DNA of 19,310 nucleotides from an uncultured Bacilli bacterium (GTDB lineage: Bacteria; Bacillota_I; Bacilli_A; RF39; UBA660): positions 1 through 19,310 of the forward strand of contig CAKPDF010000020.1 in NCBI GenBank assembly GCA_934148535.1, read 5' to 3'. Under the pieces are notes generated by a model, which saw only the letters and a list, made by a program, of their open reading frames with translations, ran no database searches and was not told the DNA's origin. Each line of letters begins with the position of its first letter. The first letter of the stretch is position 1. Positions 1-7,395 of the stretch are shown piece by piece. The position numbers and the translations under genes are program-made.

Positions 1-164
1 TTTATAATGAACTTAATATTTTATATCCCGAACGATTAAATTGATCTTTGAAAATTATTCAATTTATGTTATTATTAAGGTAACAAAAAGAGACTGATAT
101 AATCAATCTCAAATATCTTTATTACCATGGATTGGTAACTTTACACAAAGTTTTTTACACTCTC
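1..164 (-). mobile_element. Terminus of an IS256-like insertion sequence, element body continuing off the left edge
   Basis: Read on the minus strand from 164 inward, the sequence begins GAGAGTGTAAAAAACTTTGT and continues GTAAAG. Bases 89-164 are the exact reverse complement of 19235-19310. An end reading GAGAGTGT, an A-run, then CTTTGTGTAAA resembles the terminal inverted repeats of IS256 (mutator-type) elements, whose ends commonly carry a TTGTGTAAA core. The outer boundary is 164|165, so positions 1-88 would be interior to the element. No transposase coding sequence is visible in those 88 bases. The family assignment comes from remembered end motifs and is inference; the repeat itself is directly visible. 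Confidence 0.6.
84..110 (-). terminator. Inward-facing terminator-like hairpin inside the IS end
   Basis: On the minus strand GAGATTGAT pairs with ATCAGTCTC across a 3-nt loop, with one G-U pair, and is followed by TTTTTG. It would stop transcripts entering the element from the flanking gene, as IS elements often do to limit impinging expression of the transposase. The other strand has a C-A mismatch, which fits use in this direction only. Confidence 0.4.
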
Positions 165-193
165 TAAAATTTTGACAGTATTTTATAGCACCA

Positions 194-1984
194 TCATTGT
201 TTTTTTGATATACGTTGTGAAACAATATTAGTTATTGCTTCCTGATACATATGTTCCATACTATTATTAACATCAATATCCTTTCCAAAAATTATTTTTG
301 AAAAGTTATTCATAGTATTCATAATATTATTAAGTGTTGTTTTATCAACAATAGTTTCAAGTTCTTTAAAGAAATCATCCATATTATATTTATCTTTTGA
401 ATCACCTAATTCAATTGTTTTTGCTATATCAAATAATTGTTGAGGTAAAGCACCACATAAAATTTTTATACTCTTATTATCACTATGATCAGTTTGATCA
501 TATAAAATTAAACTACCATTTTTGTTAACATAATAATTACCATGTTCAACAGAATTTCGTATAGACGTTATAATTAATTGATTCCTATTACCTATAGAAT
601 ACATAATTGAAGTATAAAATTCGGCATAAATATCCATCAATAAATTTCTAAAACTTTCACTTGGATTGTTGTAGTATGCTTCAATTCTAATGTTCATCTT
701 TTCTGAAAACTCAGTACATAATTTGTTTATATAATTTTTTATATTCATATAGTTTTTTTCAAAATTAATTGTACTACTTATTTTTTGCCTTTCATTATCA
801 CTTAAATTTAAATTATCTAAATCTTTATCTTCGTACTTATATGGATTAACATCAATAATTAAGTTTCTAAGACAAATATGTGAATAATCTATTTCACTAC
901 TTTGTGAAAACACCAAATTCATATACATATATAGTGCAATAGTAGCATCTGCATTTTTAGTCCCTACTTTAATTCCTAATATATCAGAAATTTCACTCAT
1001 TAATTTCGATGATTTAGCATCAAATATTTTCTGTTCTTCTAATTTTATTCTTTGATCTACTAAAGATTTAAATTTTTTTATTATTTGATTAATTTGTTCT
1101 TTTTGCTTTTCACTTGTAGGTTTATATTCTAATAATAATTCTACTAATCTATATAATTCTTCAATTGTTAAATTATTTAATAATTTTTTAATTTTATCAT
1201 CGCCTATTTCATCCGTGGAAATAAAATCTTTATTTTGTTTTGTTTTTCTTTCAAAATTTTTATCCTTATTTATAAATTCATTATTTATATTATAAGGATT
1301 GTTATAGTATTTATTATTATCATAATCATTATAATATTTATAATCATCTAACTTTAATTTGTTATTATAGTACTTATTAATATTAATTATGTAATTATTA
1401 TCAAATAATTTTTTAGTATCTATATCATAATTGGTTGCTATTTTTTCTAAATATTCTCTATATGCTCTAGATAACTCTTTTTCATCTGTTTTTTTGTTAA
1501 TTTCTTCAATATAAAATGAAATAGAATTTAATAATTTTATAGGAATAGAACATACCAATTTATAAGCATTATTTATGGCATTTGAATGATCATTATTAAT
1601 TAGTATACTATCATTTTCTAAATCAATTGTATATTGTCCATGAGCTAATGAATCTCTAACTTTATTGAATAGCCATAATGCTTCAGCCAATTTTTGAGAA
1701 TCCCTATCGGTTTTTTTTAACCTTATTGATGTATTATTAATTTGATAGTTACCATTTTTCTTTATTTCATCAGCAAATGATAATATTGCTGGTATATATT
1801 TAGCATCTTTAACATTATTAAAATATAAAACGTTATTTACAGAATCCTTTTTTAAAATTCTTTCTTTTAATAAAACAAATTTTGAAATAGAAAACATAAA
1901 AAAGTATTCTTTACCTAATTTTTGCTTATTTCCATTAAGCAAATTTTCTACTAATTCTCTAGATAATCTTATTAAATTTTTCAT
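194..1984 (-). CDS. Double-HEPN-domain protein, putative RNase of a defence or toxin system
   Basis: This 596-residue protein carries two R-x4-H motifs typical of HEPN RNases: RDSLAHG (R110, H115) and RNSVEHG (R476, H481). The stretches after the motifs resemble each other: both continue HG-(Q/N)-Y, then a short turn, SLIL or SILI, a DHS triplet, and a helix with K-x-(V/L)-C. The two halves therefore look like a duplicated domain, roughly residues 1-190 and 330-580. They are joined by an Asn/Tyr/Lys-rich low-complexity stretch (about 196-240) and a charged helical, possibly coiled-coil segment (about 255-325). There are no membrane segments or signal peptide, so it should be cytoplasmic. HEPN proteins with Rx4-6H are usually metal-independent RNases, seen in abortive infection, toxin-antitoxin, Csm6 and Cas13 proteins. 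At 596 residues it is shorter than typical Cas13. The start ATG has only a weak GAG upstream. A TATAAT lies at 2032-2037 with a poor -35. The target and the biological role are unknown. Confidence 0.7.
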   Translation of the reverse strand: MKNLIRLSRELVENLLNGNKQKLGKEYFFMFSISKFVLLKERILKKDSVNNVLYFNNVKDAKYIPAILSFADEIKKNGNYQINNTSIRLKKTDRDSQKLAEALWLFNKVRDSLAHGQYTIDLENDSILINNDHSNAINNAYKLVCSIPIKLLNSISFYIEEINKKTDEKELSRAYREYLEKIATNYDIDTKKLFDNNYIININKYYNNKLKLDDYKYYNDYDNNKYYNNPYNINNEFINKDKNFERKTKQNKDFISTDEIGDDKIKKLLNNLTIEELYRLVELLLEYKPTSEKQKEQINQIIKKFKSLVDQRIKLEEQKIFDAKSSKLMSEISDILGIKVGTKNADATIALYMYMNLVFSQSSEIDYSHICLRNLIIDVNPYKYEDKDLDNLNLSDNERQKISSTINFEKNYMNIKNYINKLCTEFSEKMNIRIEAYYNNPSESFRNLLMDIYAEFYTSIMYSIGNRNQLIITSIRNSVEHGNYYVNKNGSLILYDQTDHSDNKSIKILCGALPQQLFDIAKTIELGDSKDKYNMDDFFKELETIVDKTTLNNIMNTMNNFSKIIFGKDIDVNNSMEHMYQEAITNIVSQRISKKQ

Positions 1985-2116
1985 TATTTTACTCGTATAA
2001 TTAATCCCTTTCTATTTATATTTTTTGAATTATTATACAACTAGTTACATAATAATTCTCACATTGTAGATTTGTACCTATTTTTTTACAGTTGCACTAC
2101 ATTTCAAGTGTATTCT

Positions 2117-2665
2117 TTATAACTTAATCTTAACATCTTCTCTTTTAATATCATCAACCTCAAAGAAATCTTTTTCAATTGCTCCTTTATTTTTAGCAAC
2201 AATATTATTAGGAAAAGTAATTATCATTTGATTATACAAAGAAACATTAGAATTATAAAGCCTTCTAGCAGCCTGTAAATGTTCTTCAACATCAACAACT
2301 GATTGTTGTAAAATTTTAAAGTTTTCACTAGCCTTTAAATCTGGATAATTCTCTACAACAGCATTAATTTTACTAAAATTCTCATCCATAGCCGCATTAG
2401 CGTCCTTCTTCTCCTGCATTGACATATTATTTCTAAGCTCCACAACTTTTAATAAAATTTCTTTTTCATGCTTTGTATACCCCTTAACAACATCTACCAT
2501 TTTAGTTAATACGTCATATCTTTTTGCCAAAGCAACATCTATTCCAGAAAAAGACTCATCAACCTTTATAGAAGCTCTAACAATTTTATTAGAAACAGAT
2601 ATATACCAAACAACAATAATAAATATAACAACTACAATAGCAATTAAAACATACAAAAAATCCAT
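2117..2665 (-). CDS. lemA: LemA family protein
   Basis: This 182-residue protein has one N-terminal membrane helix (about residues 4-24) followed by a helical domain with the LemA hallmarks: VDESFSGIDVALAKRYDVLTKM, then VVELRN, then a C-terminal YNSNVSLYNQMIITFPNNIVA segment. The length matches the family. The helical domain is predicted to lie outside or along the membrane as a coiled four-helix bundle; the biochemical role of LemA is not established. Its ATG overlaps the stop of the upstream DUF3137 gene by one base (TAATG), with AGGTG just upstream inside that gene, so the two are almost certainly translationally coupled. LemA and DUF3137 genes are frequent neighbours across bacteria. Confidence 0.92.
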   Translation of the reverse strand: MDFLYVLIAIVVVIFIIVVWYISVSNKIVRASIKVDESFSGIDVALAKRYDVLTKMVDVVKGYTKHEKEILLKVVELRNNMSMQEKKDANAAMDENFSKINAVVENYPDLKASENFKILQQSVVDVEEHLQAARRLYNSNVSLYNQMIITFPNNIVAKNKGAIEKDFFEVDDIKREDVKIKL

Positions 2666-3564
2666 TATTGCACCTCTCTCTTAAACAAATCATTATCTAA
2701 ATTAAGTTCATCAACAAAATTAGTAATTAATTTAATATCCTTTGAAATATTATTCATAATATCTTCTTCATCAATTTTAGTAAATATACTATGTTCAAAT
2801 GAATCAGAATCATTTGCTATACCAACATGTAATTTATTATCAACAAAACAAAACAATAACTTTCCGGAAATATTATTAGACAAATCTTTAATTTTAGAAA
2901 TAATTGTTGGCGTCAAAACATAAAAAGCCTCATGTTCATCTTGAGCATACACTCTAAAATTATTATTAAATTCTTGATCCTCAAGCGTCACCTTTTTATA
3001 AGTGTTTCTTGAATCCCAATTACCAAGTTTAGAATTCCAAAATCCTTTTTGACACACTTGAATATTAGCCTTAAAAGATTTGTTAAAATCAAATACCATC
3101 CATCTACCCATAAAAATTGTAGTCCATTCCTCTTTAGTATTACCATCACTATCCGTAACTACTTCCCTCTTTTCAATACGAATATCAGATTGAACAATAT
3201 TAATATTTTTATACTTACCTGCCACATAATCATTAGCAGAATATCTATCACCCATATACATCATACCAGTATTAGCAATAATAGATTCATCTAGTCCTTT
3301 ATCTGGTTCGTAAACCAAATCCTTAAATACAGATTTTAATGATTTTAAAACATAAGTCTCTTTATATGCTAAAGAAAACTTTTTAGAAGGTCCAGAAGTA
3401 ATAACAATAGTAATAACTAATCCAAATATTAAAACAAAAAATACAGAGAAAAAAGATTTAAGTATTACAAAACTCGCTAATGTTAAAATAATAGTTATAA
3501 TAAATCCTACTATAAAAATATTTCTTGCTTTTTTTCTTAAAATTTCCAATTCTTGCGGACTCAT
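2665..3564 (-). CDS. DUF3137 domain membrane protein
   Basis: This 299-residue protein has two adjacent N-terminal membrane helices (about residues 15-55) followed by a soluble domain of about 240 residues. The order, the GRWMVFDF segment near the middle, and the immediate lemA partner match the DUF3137 family that travels with LemA. The function is not known; a membrane-stress or envelope role is sometimes suggested. The ATG at 3564 has GGAG seven bases upstream. A TGTTATAAT extended -10 lies about 35 bases upstream of the start, so this gene appears to lead a two-gene operon with lemA second. No enzymatic motif was recognised. Confidence 0.85.
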   Translation of the reverse strand: MSPQELEILRKKARNIFIVGFIITIILTLASFVILKSFFSVFFVLIFGLVITIVITSGPSKKFSLAYKETYVLKSLKSVFKDLVYEPDKGLDESIIANTGMMYMGDRYSANDYVAGKYKNINIVQSDIRIEKREVVTDSDGNTKEEWTTIFMGRWMVFDFNKSFKANIQVCQKGFWNSKLGNWDSRNTYKKVTLEDQEFNNNFRVYAQDEHEAFYVLTPTIISKIKDLSNNISGKLLFCFVDNKLHVGIANDSDSFEHSIFTKIDEEDIMNNISKDIKLITNFVDELNLDNDLFKREVQ

Positions 3565-3597
3565 AATCTCACTCCATTCAAATTACACTACAACTAG

Positions 3598-3606
3598 ATT
3601 ATAACA
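3598..3606 (-). promoter_or_regulatory. Extended -10 promoter for the DUF3137-lemA operon
   Basis: The minus strand reads TGTTATAAT, a perfect -10 hexamer with a TGn extension. The region 17 bases upstream (ATACTT) is a poor -35, which extended -10 promoters tolerate. Transcription would begin about 28 bases before the start codon. Confidence 0.45.
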
Positions 3607-4025
3607 AAAATATCAAAAGAAGTATATTAAATTAATTAAAGTTTACAATACATAACACAAAATAGTAAATATAAATAACTATAAAAACATACAATAATAA
3701 ATATAAAATAAAAAAAGAAAACAAAATTAAGTAATTTGTAACAGCACTAGAAAAATACAATAATATTCCAACATCTATATCATCAGAAGCACTATAGAAA
3801 AAAAGTAACTAATAAAACTATATAGACAGATTGATTACTAATTTATACAATAACTGTTAAAAATGAAACTACCAAACATATACAAATGCAACAGTACAGA
3901 TATATTAAATACAACATTAATTGACTTTGTAGATGAGAGTGTAGACTTAATTCATTTATATGTAATACGCCTTATCACATTATTAAAATTATTTTTCAAA
4001 AGAAAATATAAACATTATAAAATAT
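3607..4025. other. Gene-poor AT-rich intergenic stretch
   Basis: This interval holds no gene that can be supported. Two short open frames exist. One is on the plus strand at 3863-4027 (54 codons, ATG start, no ribosome binding site). The other is on the minus strand at 3632-3808 (58 codons, hydrophobic, no ATG). Neither shows recognisable family features. The stretch could be a decayed gene or simply long untranslated DNA; at this base composition open frames of this size arise readily by chance. Confidence 0.5.
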
Positions 4026-4057
4026 AAAAGACATATTACTAAAAAAATATGTCTTTT
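4026..4057 (-). terminator. Intrinsic terminator after the LiaF-like/DUF4097 pair
   Basis: A perfect 12-bp inverted repeat, AAAAGACATATT against AATATGTCTTTT, surrounds an 8-nt loop and lies seven bases past the stop of the DUF4097 gene. On the minus strand the stem ends in TTTT and is followed by ATATT. Because of its symmetry it could act in both directions. Confidence 0.75.
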
Positions 4058-4063
4058 AAAATA

Positions 4064-4867
4064 CTATTTAAAATTAATAGAAATATTACCTATTCCACCA
4101 TTTACATCAATATTTTTACTACCATTTCCAACTTTACTATTATCATTAACTAAAGTATTATCAACACTAACATTACCTATACCCTTATCAACAGTAATTT
4201 TATAATCATCTTTATTACCAAAAATATTAAAAATAAAATTTCCAACACCTGCATCTATTTTTGTATCATTACCAATCTCAGAAGATATAACAACCTCTCC
4301 TACTCCCATATCAAAATCTAATTTACCAATACTACCAGAATTAATAACAATCTTTCCAGCGCTACTATCAATATCCGCTTTATCGGAAATTAAACTATCA
4401 ATAGTTACCTTTCCAGCCCCAAAATCCATATTAATACTTTTTGAATTTATTCCTTCAATATAAACTTCACCAGCACCGTTATTTATATTGACATCATTAA
4501 AAACACTACTTCTAGGAATAACAATTTCTATTTTTTTTCTATCACCAAAATAAAATTTTTTCTTATCCTTTATTTTAAGTGCTCCATTCTTAGTACTATA
4601 TTCCACTCCTCTAGTATCTTCACTCTTAATTAAATATTCATCACCATATATCAAAGAAAAATCACTATATTTAATATCAACATCAATTTCATCGAAATAA
4701 TCATTATCTGAATTCCAAACAGTAGACATTTTACTATTATTAGAATTAAAAGAAAAAGAATCGAATACCAAACTTAAGCCACCAAATATAGAACTAAATA
4801 TTATATATATCAAAAATATAGCAAAAGCCAAACTTAAATACTTAATAATCTTTTGGATAATACTCAT
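4064..4867 (-). CDS. DUF4097-like membrane-anchored beta-repeat protein
   Basis: This 267-residue protein has one N-terminal membrane helix (about residues 8-32). A long exported region follows, built of short beta-strand repeats alternating small and hydrophobic residues: NNGAGEVYIEG, DFGAGKVTIDS, DSSAGKIVINS, DMGVGEVVISS, DAGVGNFIF, DKGIGNVSV, NGGIGNISINF. The repeating G-(A/V/I)-G-x-(V/I) step points to a single-stranded beta-helix or beta-solenoid, as in DUF4097 (putative adhesin) proteins, which are often found near envelope-stress genes such as liaF or pspC. It overlaps the LiaF-like gene by four bases (ATGA), so it is translated by coupling; its own Shine-Dalgarno (GGTGGT) is weak. The membrane orientation and an envelope-stress role are inferred from the neighbour. 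Confidence 0.8.
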   Translation of the reverse strand: MSIIQKIIKYLSLAFAIFLIYIIFSSIFGGLSLVFDSFSFNSNNSKMSTVWNSDNDYFDEIDVDIKYSDFSLIYGDEYLIKSEDTRGVEYSTKNGALKIKDKKKFYFGDRKKIEIVIPRSSVFNDVNINNGAGEVYIEGINSKSINMDFGAGKVTIDSLISDKADIDSSAGKIVINSGSIGKLDFDMGVGEVVISSEIGNDTKIDAGVGNFIFNIFGNKDDYKITVDKGIGNVSVDNTLVNDNSKVGNGSKNIDVNGGIGNISINFK

Positions 4868-5544
4868 TTTATATCAACACCACCAAAAATACAACTAGCA
4901 TTAATATATATAGTATATTTTCCATCATTATCTTTTACTTTCTTTTTCTCCTCTACTCCACCAAATATACAATTAGATTTAACGCAAACCTTAACATCAT
5001 TAGGAACATGAATATCAATACCGCCAAATATACAGCTAGCATTAATAACAACATCATTATTTATAATACTGTCTCTTAAATCTATATCAACGCCACCAAA
5101 TACAGCATTTAAAGTAGCACCAATAAATTTTTCTTTCTTAAAATCTAATTTTTGAGAAGAAAATATAGCATTATATTCACCAACTTTATTACTTTTATTT
5201 AACTTTTTTATTTCATCATTTACCTTATTATTAATTCTTCCTTTAAATATTAATGATAAACCAAAGAATATAACAATCATAGGTAATAAGATTTTCCATA
5301 AAATAGCAAAATTAATAATATGTTGACACGCTAGTAATAATAATATTCCTACAAGCATTCCTATTAAATTTCCTGTTTTATCAGAATCATTAAATAAACC
5401 TACAAAACAAGGTACGATAATAAATAAAGTCCACCAACCATTAAAAAATATGTCAATACTTACTATATCAAGTGTATTAAGTCCAATAATAACTCCTAAA
5501 AATATAAGCAAAAGCCCCCAAATAACATTATTCTTATTTCCCAT
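4864..5544 (-). CDS. LiaF-like membrane protein (DUF5668 plus cell-wall-active antibiotic response domain)
   Basis: The N-terminal half has about four hydrophobic helices in the DUF5668 style (WGLLLIFLGVIIGLNTL start, then GWWTLFIIVP, a third, and ILLPMIVIFFGLSLIF). The C-terminal half is the LiaF/DUF2154-type beta domain with four FGG(V/I) steps: VFGGVDIDLRD, IFGGIDIHVP, IFGGVEE and IFGGVDI at the extreme end. In Bacillus LiaF inhibits the LiaRS two-component system that senses cell-wall antibiotics; no sensor kinase or regulator is in this window. The start chosen is the ATG at 5544, with AAAGGAG ten bases upstream. A GTG three codons earlier sits only two bases from that site and is unlikely. 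The protein is 226 residues long and is the first gene of a coupled pair. Confidence 0.8.
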   Translation of the reverse strand: MGNKNNVIWGLLLIFLGVIIGLNTLDIVSIDIFFNGWWTLFIIVPCFVGLFNDSDKTGNLIGMLVGILLLLACQHIINFAILWKILLPMIVIFFGLSLIFKGRINNKVNDEIKKLNKSNKVGEYNAIFSSQKLDFKKEKFIGATLNAVFGGVDIDLRDSIINNDVVINASCIFGGIDIHVPNDVKVCVKSNCIFGGVEEKKKVKDNDGKYTIYINASCIFGGVDIK

Positions 5545-5569
5545 AAATAACACACTCCTTTACATTTAC

Positions 5570-5598
5570 ATAATATCATATTTTAATTTATAATGAAA
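5570..5598 (-). promoter_or_regulatory. Sigma-A-type promoter of the LiaF-like/DUF4097 operon
   Basis: The minus strand reads TTTCAT, a 17-base spacer, then TATTAT preceded by TGA, so it has an extended -10. It lies about 26 bases upstream of the ATG at 5544, leaving a short leader that holds the AAAGGAG site. Confidence 0.45.
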
Positions 5599-5648
5599 TA
5601 TATTTTTATTATTTTATTACAATACATCATATTTAATTACAATATACT

Positions 5649-5675
5649 AAAAAATAACTATGTATTTTACACATA
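5649..5675 (-). terminator. Weak intrinsic terminator after the DUF3267 gene
   Basis: On the minus strand TATGT and ACATA form a 5-bp stem with a 7-nt loop, followed by GTTATTTTTT. The stem is AU-rich and short, so efficiency would be modest. Confidence 0.35.
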
Positions 5676-5690
5676 ATTATTTTAATAAAT

Positions 5691-6380
5691 TTATAAACTA
5701 GTCAACTTTCCATATATAAAGCACCATATAAAAATCAATATCAATAATACATAACTAAATTTACTAATTTTAATTTTCTTTAAATCATTTCTCTCAACTT
5801 CATTAGCACTCTCAATATATTTCAAACCAAAATGACTAATAGTGCTAACATCTTTATCACTCTTAATTGCAAACCTTAAAGGATTATCAAATTCAGTAAA
5901 ATAAATATTCTTATCAAGTCTAATAAAATAAATAAACATAATAATATCGCCAATACAACCTGAGATATTAAAAATAGACAACATAAGTAAATAAGGTAAT
6001 TTAAAAATAAAACTAATTATATAAGTAATAATTCCTAAATAAAATAATGGAAACATCAACGAATTAAGAATATTTTTTCTAGTAATATCTTGTTTGCACA
6101 AACAATAAAAAACACCACTTTCAAGCTTAATTCCATACACTATTTTTTTAAAATCACCACCATATAATACATAAGCAATACTATGAAATATCTCATGTAA
6201 TCCCATATATAGCATATATAACAAAATAAACCAAACTATATTAATTGATTTAATTGAAAATATAAGTAATTTAGGATTAACAATCATAGTTATACCAAAC
6301 ATAATTCCAAATAACAACAAACAAAAAACATTTAATATAACAACATTTATTTCAAATATATAATATTTATTATTACTCAT
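5691..6380 (-). CDS. DUF3267 family membrane zincin-like protein
   Basis: This 229-residue protein has two hydrophobic segments at about residues 13-60, followed directly by an HExxH motif, HEIFH (H62, E63, H66). Further hydrophobic helices lie at about 105-150, with an NISGCIGDI segment (N138, G144, D145), and the last helix is at about 208-226. An HEIFH-type motif at the end of a membrane helix, plus an N-x2-G-x2-GD motif in a later helix, matches the DUF3267 putative zinc peptidase family, related in layout to site-2 protease-like enzymes. D145 could be the third zinc ligand. The substrate is unknown. The ATG has GGAGGG nine bases upstream, and a TGATATACT extended -10 lies at 6405-6413. 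It is apparently a single-gene unit. Confidence 0.8.
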   Translation of the reverse strand: MSNNKYYIFEINVVILNVFCLLLFGIMFGITMIVNPKLLIFSIKSINIVWFILLYMLYMGLHEIFHSIAYVLYGGDFKKIVYGIKLESGVFYCLCKQDITRKNILNSLMFPLFYLGIITYIISFIFKLPYLLMLSIFNISGCIGDIIMFIYFIRLDKNIYFTEFDNPLRFAIKSDKDVSTISHFGLKYIESANEVERNDLKKIKISKFSYVLLILIFIWCFIYGKLTSL

Positions 6381-6510
6381 TTTATCATACCCTCCACATC
6401 ATTAAGTATATCATAAAAATTTAATTTGATTTACAAAAAAGAAAGTTTTTAATTTAAAAAACAAAAGTATTGAAAAAATTTAAAATATATGATAAATTTA
6501 ACTTACAAAG

Positions 6511-6535
6511 TAAGTGTATAGACTTTATACACTTA
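6511..6535 (+). promoter_or_regulatory. Perfect 10-bp inverted repeat in the leader of the 6563 gene
   Basis: TAAGTGTATA and TATACACTTA flank a 5-base GACTT spacer, 28 bases upstream of the start codon. A possible promoter (TTGAAA at 6470-6475 with TAAATT at 6493-6498, 17-base spacer) lies just upstream, so the repeat would sit just after the transcription start. It could be an operator for a dimeric repressor or an mRNA stem-loop. There is no T-tract, so it is unlikely to be a terminator. Confidence 0.45.
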
Positions 6536-6562
6536 AAATTTGTAAAATAGGAAGGTGAAAAG

Positions 6563-7312
6563 ATGAAAGGGTTAAAAATCACAATAATAGTATTAATTGT
6601 AGTAGCATTACTAGGTATAGGAGGATACTATTATATAAATGGGACAAAAACAAATAACAATAAAAATGAAATAAATAATAATCAAACAAATGAAAATACA
6701 GATACAGAAAATAAAGAAGAAAATACAGAGGAAATTTATAAAGATGTAATTAATAATTACAAACAAGCTAAAGAAGAATTCGAAAAAGATGATACATTAG
6801 CAATTGAAAAAAAGTACCCATTAGTAAGCGAAATATTAATTTCACATGCAGTAAGATATAAAGAAAATAATGTAGAAATAGCTTATACATATTATGATAT
6901 AGATAATAACGGAATAAAAGAGCTAATTTTAGGTATTAAATCAACAGATAGCAATAAATTAATACCAACTGCAATATACACACATACAAGTAATTATGAA
7001 GTAAAAAAACTATATTACCAAAATACAATTGAAAGAGGAAATCTTTCTATATATGATAACGGAACACTATATTCTATTGGTTCTGGAGGAGCAGCACTTC
7101 ATTATTATGGATTTTATAAAATAGCAAGTGATGGAACTTCATTAGAAACATTAGAAAACATAAGAGAAGAATATACTACAGATAATACCGTAAAATATTA
7201 TAATGAAGACAATAATAATGAATTATCTTATAAAAATTTAGATGAAATAACAGGAAAATATATAAACACAGCAAAAGAAATTGAATTAACAGCAACCGCA
7301 ACAATAAACTAA
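6563..7312 (+). CDS. Membrane-anchored or secreted protein of unknown function
   Basis: This 249-residue protein has an N-terminal membrane helix or uncleaved signal (about residues 5-25), then an Asn/Glu/Thr-rich linker (about 30-60) of the kind that tethers extracytoplasmic domains. A folded domain of about 190 residues follows. It contains YDIDNNGIKELILG, which resembles the D-x-D-x-N-G-x-x-E calcium-loop-like segment common in secreted proteins of gut Bacillota, and an IGSGGAALHYYGFY motif. No lipobox cysteine or sorting signal is present. The start has AGGAAGGTG well placed upstream. It is transcribed opposite to both neighbours and shares a terminator with the convergent adhesin gene. 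I do not recognise a characterised family. Confidence 0.8.
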   Translation: MKGLKITIIVLIVVALLGIGGYYYINGTKTNNNKNEINNNQTNENTDTENKEENTEEIYKDVINNYKQAKEEFEKDDTLAIEKKYPLVSEILISHAVRYKENNVEIAYTYYDIDNNGIKELILGIKSTDSNKLIPTAIYTHTSNYEVKKLYYQNTIERGNLSIYDNGTLYSIGSGGAALHYYGFYKIASDGTSLETLENIREEYTTDNTVKYYNEDNNNELSYKNLDEITGKYINTAKEIELTATATIN

Positions 7313-7328
7313 AATATTTATTTAAAAA

Positions 7329-7365
7329 AATTAAAACAGGAACTAACTTGATTCCTGTTTTAATT
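7329..7365. terminator. Bidirectional terminator between convergent genes
   Basis: A perfect 14-bp inverted repeat, AATTAAAACAGGAA with TTCCTGTTTTAATT, encloses a 9-nt loop and lies between the stops of the plus-strand 6563 gene and the minus-strand adhesin. On the minus strand it is followed by a run of T (TTTTTAAATA), so it best serves the adhesin. On the plus strand the trailing T-tract is within the stem. Confidence 0.85.
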
Positions 7366-7395
7366 AATTATAGAAACAACTTATAAGGTTAAAAA

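Noticed and set aside
1260..1400. Repetitive AT-rich tract as a CRISPR array
   Set aside because: The repeats are short, irregular and in frame inside the double-HEPN gene, with no constant repeat-spacer spacing.
2041..2116. Terminator after lemA
   Set aside because: CACT and AGTG give only a 4-bp stem and are followed by GCAACTGTAAAAAAA rather than a T-run.
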